A DNA stretch of 16,350 bases from Dehalococcoidales bacterium (GTDB lineage: Bacteria > Chloroflexota > Dehalococcoidia > Dehalococcoidales > UBA3254), in NCBI GenBank assembly GCA_016926695.1, contig JAFGOB010000174.1:1-16350 (forward strand), given 5' to 3'. Position numbers and translations under genes: made by a program. Of the stretch, positions 13,308-16,350 are shown in pieces. The notes under the pieces are model-generated. The model searched no databases. It worked only from the letters and a program-made list of their open reading frames with translations, and was not told the DNA's origin. Within the stretch, counting starts at the first letter, position 1, and every line of letters starts with the position of its first letter.

Positions 13308-13589
13308 ATGGAAGTGATCAAGACCAAGAACGTGGAAGACTGTTTTGACGGTTCTGTTATCAAAGAATTACAGCTTTCTGAAAATATGTTGAAAGAACAG
13401 GTTTACACACTGGCAAAGGGTGGAGAAATTCAATATTTTGCCCAGTTCTCCAGACCGTTTTTCAAAATACGGGTTTCCGGTGTATACGATCTGAAGGGTA
13501 TCGTGGGCAACAATACAGTTCGCATTCATATAAAAAATCCTGCGGCATTCTCTATTAATGATTTTGTGGCATTGTTGACAGGGATCTAG
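13308..13589 (+). CDS. unknown 93-aa protein coupled to the desulfurase
   Basis: I do not recognise this family. The ATG lies 2 nt after the desulfurase stop, so translation is almost certainly coupled. The sequence starts MEVIKTKNVEDCFDGSVIKEL, with one cysteine (Cys12), followed by an alpha/beta pattern: helix 14-35 (SVIKELQLSENMLKEQV), strand EIQYFAQFSRPFFKIRVSGVYDL, strand TVRIHIKNPAAF, and a hydrophobic end FVALLTGI. No membrane span or signal. Cys12 sits in an exposed acidic loop, which would fit a persulfide acceptor, but that is speculation. It could equally be a structural subunit. It ends the gene set; the next gene is convergent. Confidence 0.65.
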   Translation: MEVIKTKNVEDCFDGSVIKELQLSENMLKEQVYTLAKGGEIQYFAQFSRPFFKIRVSGVYDLKGIVGNNTVRIHIKNPAAFSINDFVALLTGI

Positions 13590-13663
13590 CCAAACACAAG
13601 CTGTTGAAACCGGATCAACCAGCCCCACACCTATCGAGTGACTGGTCCAGGTATCCGGTCCGG

Positions 13664-13690
13664 AGCTATTTTATGCCTGGATTAATAGCT
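13664..13690. repeat. 7-bp inverted repeat in the convergent region
   Basis: AGCTATT (13664-13670) and AATAGCT (13684-13690), loop 13 nt, between the convergent ends of the 93-aa gene and the MFS gene. No T-run on either side, so a terminator role is doubtful. Confidence 0.25.
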
Positions 13691-13746
13691 GTATATGGGT
13701 GCCTTTCGGTAACCCCGGCAGGGCTCTCTCATCCGGGTCATGGCTT

Positions 13747-15069
13747 CTACGCGTGCTGTGAAATAGCCTGGCTCATGCGGTAGTTCCGTACCAGAGGAGA
13801 GGATAAAAAGACACCGGCGGCAACAATAGAGGCTATTCCGCCCAATACAATAGTGATGTTCTGCGGGCCCGCCATCATGTCCGATCCGAAACCCGCTATC
13901 AGGCAGCCCACGGGCATAAGGGCGGCGTTCAAATTAACAATGCTGGTAACCCTTCCGCGAATTTCGTCGGGTATGGATAACTGGAGCAGGGTCTGGTTGG
14001 TGACCATGAATATCATTTCGAAAAAGCCTATAAACGCCAGCATTACCAGGGCGGTCCAGAGTACGGGTGAAAAGGCAAAGCCTATAATGGATATTCCGAG
14101 AAGAAAGAGAGCTGAAAGCTGCACCAGTCCTCTGCGCTCAACCCGGTTCAACGCGGCGGTACACACCCCACCGAAAATTCCTCCGATTCCGGTGAACGCC
14201 ATCAGCAGTCCCAGTGTGTCCGCTCCACCCTCGAAGACATCCGCGGCGTAGATAGGAGAAAGGATGGTGAAAACCGGAATAATGAAAACCGGTAGCATCA
14301 GACCCATCAGCATAAAGGTCCGGGTCCTCTTGTTGGCCGCTACATAGCGAAAGCCCTCTTTGATATTATGAAAGGGAGAGCTCTGCATATCGTTTGTTTT
14401 GTTATGCAGGAACTGGATCCGCAGAACGCTGAACATGACCAGGGCGTAGGCGCCTGCCTGAATGAGGAAGTTACCGCCCGGCCCGAACCACAGAATGAGA
14501 AAGCCGCCCAGTGCGGGCCCCAGGGTACGCATCAGTCCCCACCCGGTCTGAATGATGGCCAGGGCGTTCGGCGTAACCGCACGCGGTACGATGTTAAAAA
14601 CGAGTACCTGCCGCAGAGCATGATCGATTGTTTGGGCCAGCCCGCACATGAAGGTGAAGACAAAGAGATAAATTATTTCGGAATGGCCGAGAAGCAGCAG
14701 TATTCCTAATACAAATGTGATCGCGAAAAGCCAGGTATTGACGCCCAGGAGAAGCCTGCGCCTGTCAAGCCGGTCTATCAGGAGACCGGAAACGGGAACA
14801 ATGCCCAGCGTCGCTACAGACCGTACCGTGTTAAGATATCCCAGTATCGCTCCTGAACCTGTCATATCGTAGACAAGCCAGTTCAGAGTAACCTGCTGGA
14901 TAAACTGGGCTGCGTTGGAAAGTACCGTACCCGTCAGTAAATACCTGAAGTTCGGTATTTTAAAGGATGCGACCATGCCCACGTCTTTTAAGACCGGGTC
15001 GGTCTCTTTCCGTCTGGATTCAGGATTGATTTCGCCGGGACTGGAAACCGGCGTGGAATTTTGATTCAT
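13747..15069 (-). CDS. MFS transporter, EntS-like (MFS_3 group)
   Basis: A 440-aa major facilitator superfamily exporter with about 12 hydrophobic helices, of the group that includes the enterobactin exporter EntS and multidrug efflux proteins. The loop after helix 2 holds the MFS signature GLLIDRLDRRRLLLG. The N-terminal ~35 residues (MNQNSTPVSSPGEINPE) are polar and precede FKIPNFRYLLTGTVLSNAAQF, the usual start of helix 1. ATG 15069 is chosen; a TTG at 15123 would add 18 residues but has no ribosome site, while ATG has only a weak AAGAAG. An inner-membrane antiporter probably exports an organic solute, siderophore or drug; the substrate cannot be read. It is convergent with the V4R gene set and separate from hypA. 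Confidence 0.85.
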   Translation of the reverse strand: MNQNSTPVSSPGEINPESRRKETDPVLKDVGMVASFKIPNFRYLLTGTVLSNAAQFIQQVTLNWLVYDMTGSGAILGYLNTVRSVATLGIVPVSGLLIDRLDRRRLLLGVNTWLFAITFVLGILLLLGHSEIIYLFVFTFMCGLAQTIDHALRQVLVFNIVPRAVTPNALAIIQTGWGLMRTLGPALGGFLILWFGPGGNFLIQAGAYALVMFSVLRIQFLHNKTNDMQSSPFHNIKEGFRYVAANKRTRTFMLMGLMLPVFIIPVFTILSPIYAADVFEGGADTLGLLMAFTGIGGIFGGVCTAALNRVERRGLVQLSALFLLGISIIGFAFSPVLWTALVMLAFIGFFEMIFMVTNQTLLQLSIPDEIRGRVTSIVNLNAALMPVGCLIAGFGSDMMAGPQNITIVLGGIASIVAAGVFLSSPLVRNYRMSQAISQHA

Positions 15070-15200
15070 AGTAGTCTTCTTGATGCTATTCTTTAGTCTG
15101 TAATCCGTACTGGTATATTGCAAAGCGGCATACGGAGGAAGGTAATGCTATCATTGCCCCAAGATTGAGGTTTATTTAACTATCAAGGATACCTAATCTA

Positions 15201-15229
15201 ATAATAGGCTATATTTTACATATTGACAA
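15201..15229 (-). promoter_or_regulatory. sigma-70 promoter for the MFS gene
   Basis: On the minus strand TTGTCA (15229-15224) and TATTAT (15206-15201), each 5 of 6 consensus, are 17 nt apart. Expected start near 15194, so the leader to ATG 15069 is about 125 nt. This separates the MFS gene from hypA upstream. Confidence 0.55.
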
Positions 15230-15320
15230 GTTCGCAATAGATCATAACCCCCTGTATTTTTTAACAACGCTTTCAAATGTTTCCGGATCAGAGTGGATTA
15301 TGCGGCGGGTATTGAAAGCA

Positions 15321-15662
15321 CTATTCCACTTCCATATTATCGATATAAAGCTCGCGGCCCGAGATTATTTCTATCTTCTCCTCTCTGCACCTGGGACAGA
15401 CGATCCTCATATTTTCGGGGCAGTACTCCGTACCGCAGTTGCGGCAGCGGACCAGTGTCGGCGGCCGCTGGAAGAAAAGTTCGGCGCCGGCGGCGATGGT
15501 ATCTTTGGTCAGAAAAGAAAAGTACAGCTCTACTGCATCGTTAAGGACGCCCGAGAGTTCGCCGATGACCAGGTAGACCCTGACTACCCTACGGGCATCA
15601 ACTGCCCTGGCCTTTTCCAGTATTATGGATACCATTGCTTCAACAATACTCAGTTCATGCAT
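15321..15662 (-). CDS. hydrogenase nickel-insertion protein HypA
   Basis: A 113-aa HypA/HybF family metallochaperone, standard length. The N-terminus MHELSIVEAM gives the conserved nickel-binding Met1-His2-Glu3, and zinc cysteines are Cys73, Cys76, Cys89 and Cys92 (VRCRNC and VCPRC), the normal two CxxC pairs. With HypB it delivers nickel to the large subunit of [NiFe]-hydrogenase or to urease. Unusually, no hypB, hypC-F or hydrogenase structural gene is next to it in this window: the MFS gene downstream has its own promoter and ~690 bp upstream is gene-free. The start follows GGTGGT 7 nt upstream. Other hyp genes must lie elsewhere if the enzyme is active. Confidence 0.92.
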   Translation of the reverse strand: MHELSIVEAMVSIILEKARAVDARRVVRVYLVIGELSGVLNDAVELYFSFLTKDTIAAGAELFFQRPPTLVRCRNCGTEYCPENMRIVCPRCREEKIEIISGRELYIDNMEVE

Positions 15663-15745
15663 ATAACCACCACTGCCGCATCGCGTTATTTATTTGACTC
15701 CGCCGCCTCAGCCCGGTTTTCAGGCCTCTTCCGTATACAAACTCT

Positions 15746-15751
15746 ATTATA
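15746..15751 (-). promoter_or_regulatory. possible -10 of the hypA promoter
   Basis: A perfect TATAAT on the minus strand (15751-15746), giving a leader of about 75 nt. At the -35 distance only TGGAGT is seen (3 of 6), so it would need an activator. Confidence 0.35.
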
Positions 15752-15859
15752 CCTTTTCATCAGCAGCTACTCCACCCTCCGCCGTTTGAATGCCTTTTCT
15801 CTCATCTAACTTCTCCATTATTGAGGGACTATATGTTTTGTTGTAGCCGCACCTGCCGG

Positions 15860-15891
15860 CTTCTTCCTTTGGGAAGGGAAGACGGAAGAAG
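15860..15891 (+). terminator. terminator-like hairpin with T-rich tail
   Basis: CTTCTTCC (15860-15867) and GGAAGAAG (15884-15891) are perfect 8-bp arms with a 16-nt loop, followed by ATTTTCCTTTTTC. It points to plus-strand transcription, but no plus-strand gene precedes it. The loop can form an alternative CTTCC/GGAAG stem. Confidence 0.35.
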
Positions 15892-16154
15892 GATTTTCCT
15901 TTTTCAGCCACCCCTCTGGACATGGCACCTGATTTCCACTTTCCTCTTTCACAAGGATCTCATCTTTATACATACTTAGCACCGCGGGCTGGAGAATAAA
16001 GGCGCAAACTTTATTTCGTCATGCAAAAGACCTTTTCACCTTTGAATGAATCTCATAGCTCTGCCTGTTGGATCAGGATAATTTTTTTGATTTCGCCTAT
16101 GTTTCAGATTATGGATGAGGCCTGGTTTCCGGCCGATTCCATTTACAGCCGTTT

Positions 16155-16190
16155 TGAGATTGCTTCGTCGTTACACTCCTCGAAATGACG
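16155..16190. repeat. probable dispersed intergenic repeat
   Basis: The 36 bases begin TGAGATTGCTTCGTCGTTAC and end CCTCGAAATGACG. I remember close relatives of this sequence scattered between genes in many environmental bacterial genomes. It can fold with CGTC/GACG arms. Recognition is from memory; a second copy is not present in this window. Confidence 0.45.
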
Positions 16191-16285
16191 TATCAAGATA
16201 GATGCTATATAAAGTATATATTAGGTATCTCATTTTAATAAGAAGTAAATCCGTTATCAGGAGATTACTACGAAAGTACTGACAT

Positions 16286-16347
16286 TCTGGAGTCGACATC
16301 CGGGTCGCCAGAGGACTCCGCAAGTGGAAGCCTGAACTTTGTTCAGG
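16286..16347 (+). repeat. two hairpins at the right edge
   Basis: First: TCTGG (16286-16290) with CCAGA (16308-16312) and CGAC (16294-16297) with GTCG (16304-16307), 6-nt loop, one 3-nt bulge; alternatively GGAGTC (16289-16294) pairs with GACTCC (16314-16319). Second: CCTGAAC (16331-16337) and GTTCAGG (16341-16347), a perfect 7-bp palindrome with a 3-nt loop. This may be a structured RNA or a repeat cut by the window edge. Confidence 0.4.
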
Positions 16348-16350
16348 ACG

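Larger units (their letters stand above)
15663..16350. other. 688-bp right-edge region without a gene
   Basis: No open frame with a ribosome site and a recognisable product was found on either strand. It contains the hypA upstream signals (to about 15790), a purine/pyrimidine hairpin at 15860-15891, a short sequence resembling a dispersed intergenic repeat at 16155-16190, and two hairpins at 16286-16347. A non-coding RNA or the leader of a gene to the right of the window is possible. Confidence 0.5.

Noticed and set aside
15223..15228. Perfect TTGACA on the plus strand
   Set aside because: No -10 at a suitable distance and no plus-strand gene downstream; the overlapping minus-strand promoter fits better.
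15300..15809. 169-codon plus-strand frame over hypA
   Set aside because: Antisense to hypA, which has all its metal-binding residues.
15188..16229. GATACCTAAT and its inverse ATTAGGTATC flanking hypA, as possible ends of an inserted element
   Set aside because: A 10-bp inverted match about 1 kb apart in AT-rich DNA is expected by chance in 16 kb; no target duplication or transposase seen.
1..16350. CRISPR array, tRNA/rRNA genes, transposases, prophage genes
   Set aside because: No regularly spaced repeats, no tRNA-like cloverleaf with a CCA-type acceptor, and no transposase, integrase or phage structural protein among the products.

Overview
This 16.35 kb window comes from a bacterial chromosome of roughly balanced base composition. 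Most genes have strong purine-rich ribosome binding sites, several have recognisable sigma-70-type promoters, and genes sit in short units on both strands. The content points to an anaerobe: an FMN/FAD/4Fe-4S ene-reductase of the trimethylamine dehydrogenase / dienoyl-CoA reductase type, two nitroreductase-fold flavoproteins, an MmgE/PrpD protein, a hydrogenase nickel-insertion protein HypA and a cysteine desulfurase-like enzyme. The mix of families and the YjbQ variant would fit Chloroflexota (Dehalococcoidia-like) or another deep-branching anaerobe. That placement is an impression from gene content, not a proven assignment. No rRNA, tRNA, CRISPR array or intact mobile element was seen.

Layout. 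1-2460: a tiny hypothetical gene (+), then four short minus-strand genes: a PaaI-type hotdog thioesterase, a free-standing DnaJ C-terminal-domain protein with no J domain, a 4-oxalocrotonate tautomerase-family protein and a YjbQ/UPF0047 protein. 2851-5037 (+): a HAD-like hydrolase with an unusual Asp-to-Glu change in its first motif, and an MmgE/PrpD family protein. 5151-6116 (-): a P1-family (DmpA/NylC-like) self-processing peptidase, divergent from a GYD-domain protein (6260-6562 +). 6730-10109 (+): the large flavin/Fe-S oxidoreductase and two nitroreductases, each with its own long and partly palindromic leader.

10110-13589 (+) is the most unusual part. After a leader of about 630 bp comes a compact gene set: a 59-residue protein, two adjacent but divergent V4R-like (hydrocarbon/small-ligand-binding fold) proteins that are almost fused translationally, a class V aminotransferase/cysteine desulfurase with both the PLP lysine and the active-site cysteine, and a 93-residue protein of unknown family starting 2 nt after the desulfurase stop. 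Two hairpins separate the V4R pair from the desulfurase. I do not know a named system with this arrangement, so it is my main candidate for something undescribed. A plausible but unproven reading is a ligand- or cofactor-binding module served by a dedicated sulfur-mobilising enzyme.

13747-15662 (-): a 12-helix MFS exporter (EntS-like) with a good promoter, and hypA with no other hydrogenase genes next to it. The last ~690 bp have no gene but hold hairpins and a short sequence resembling a dispersed intergenic repeat.
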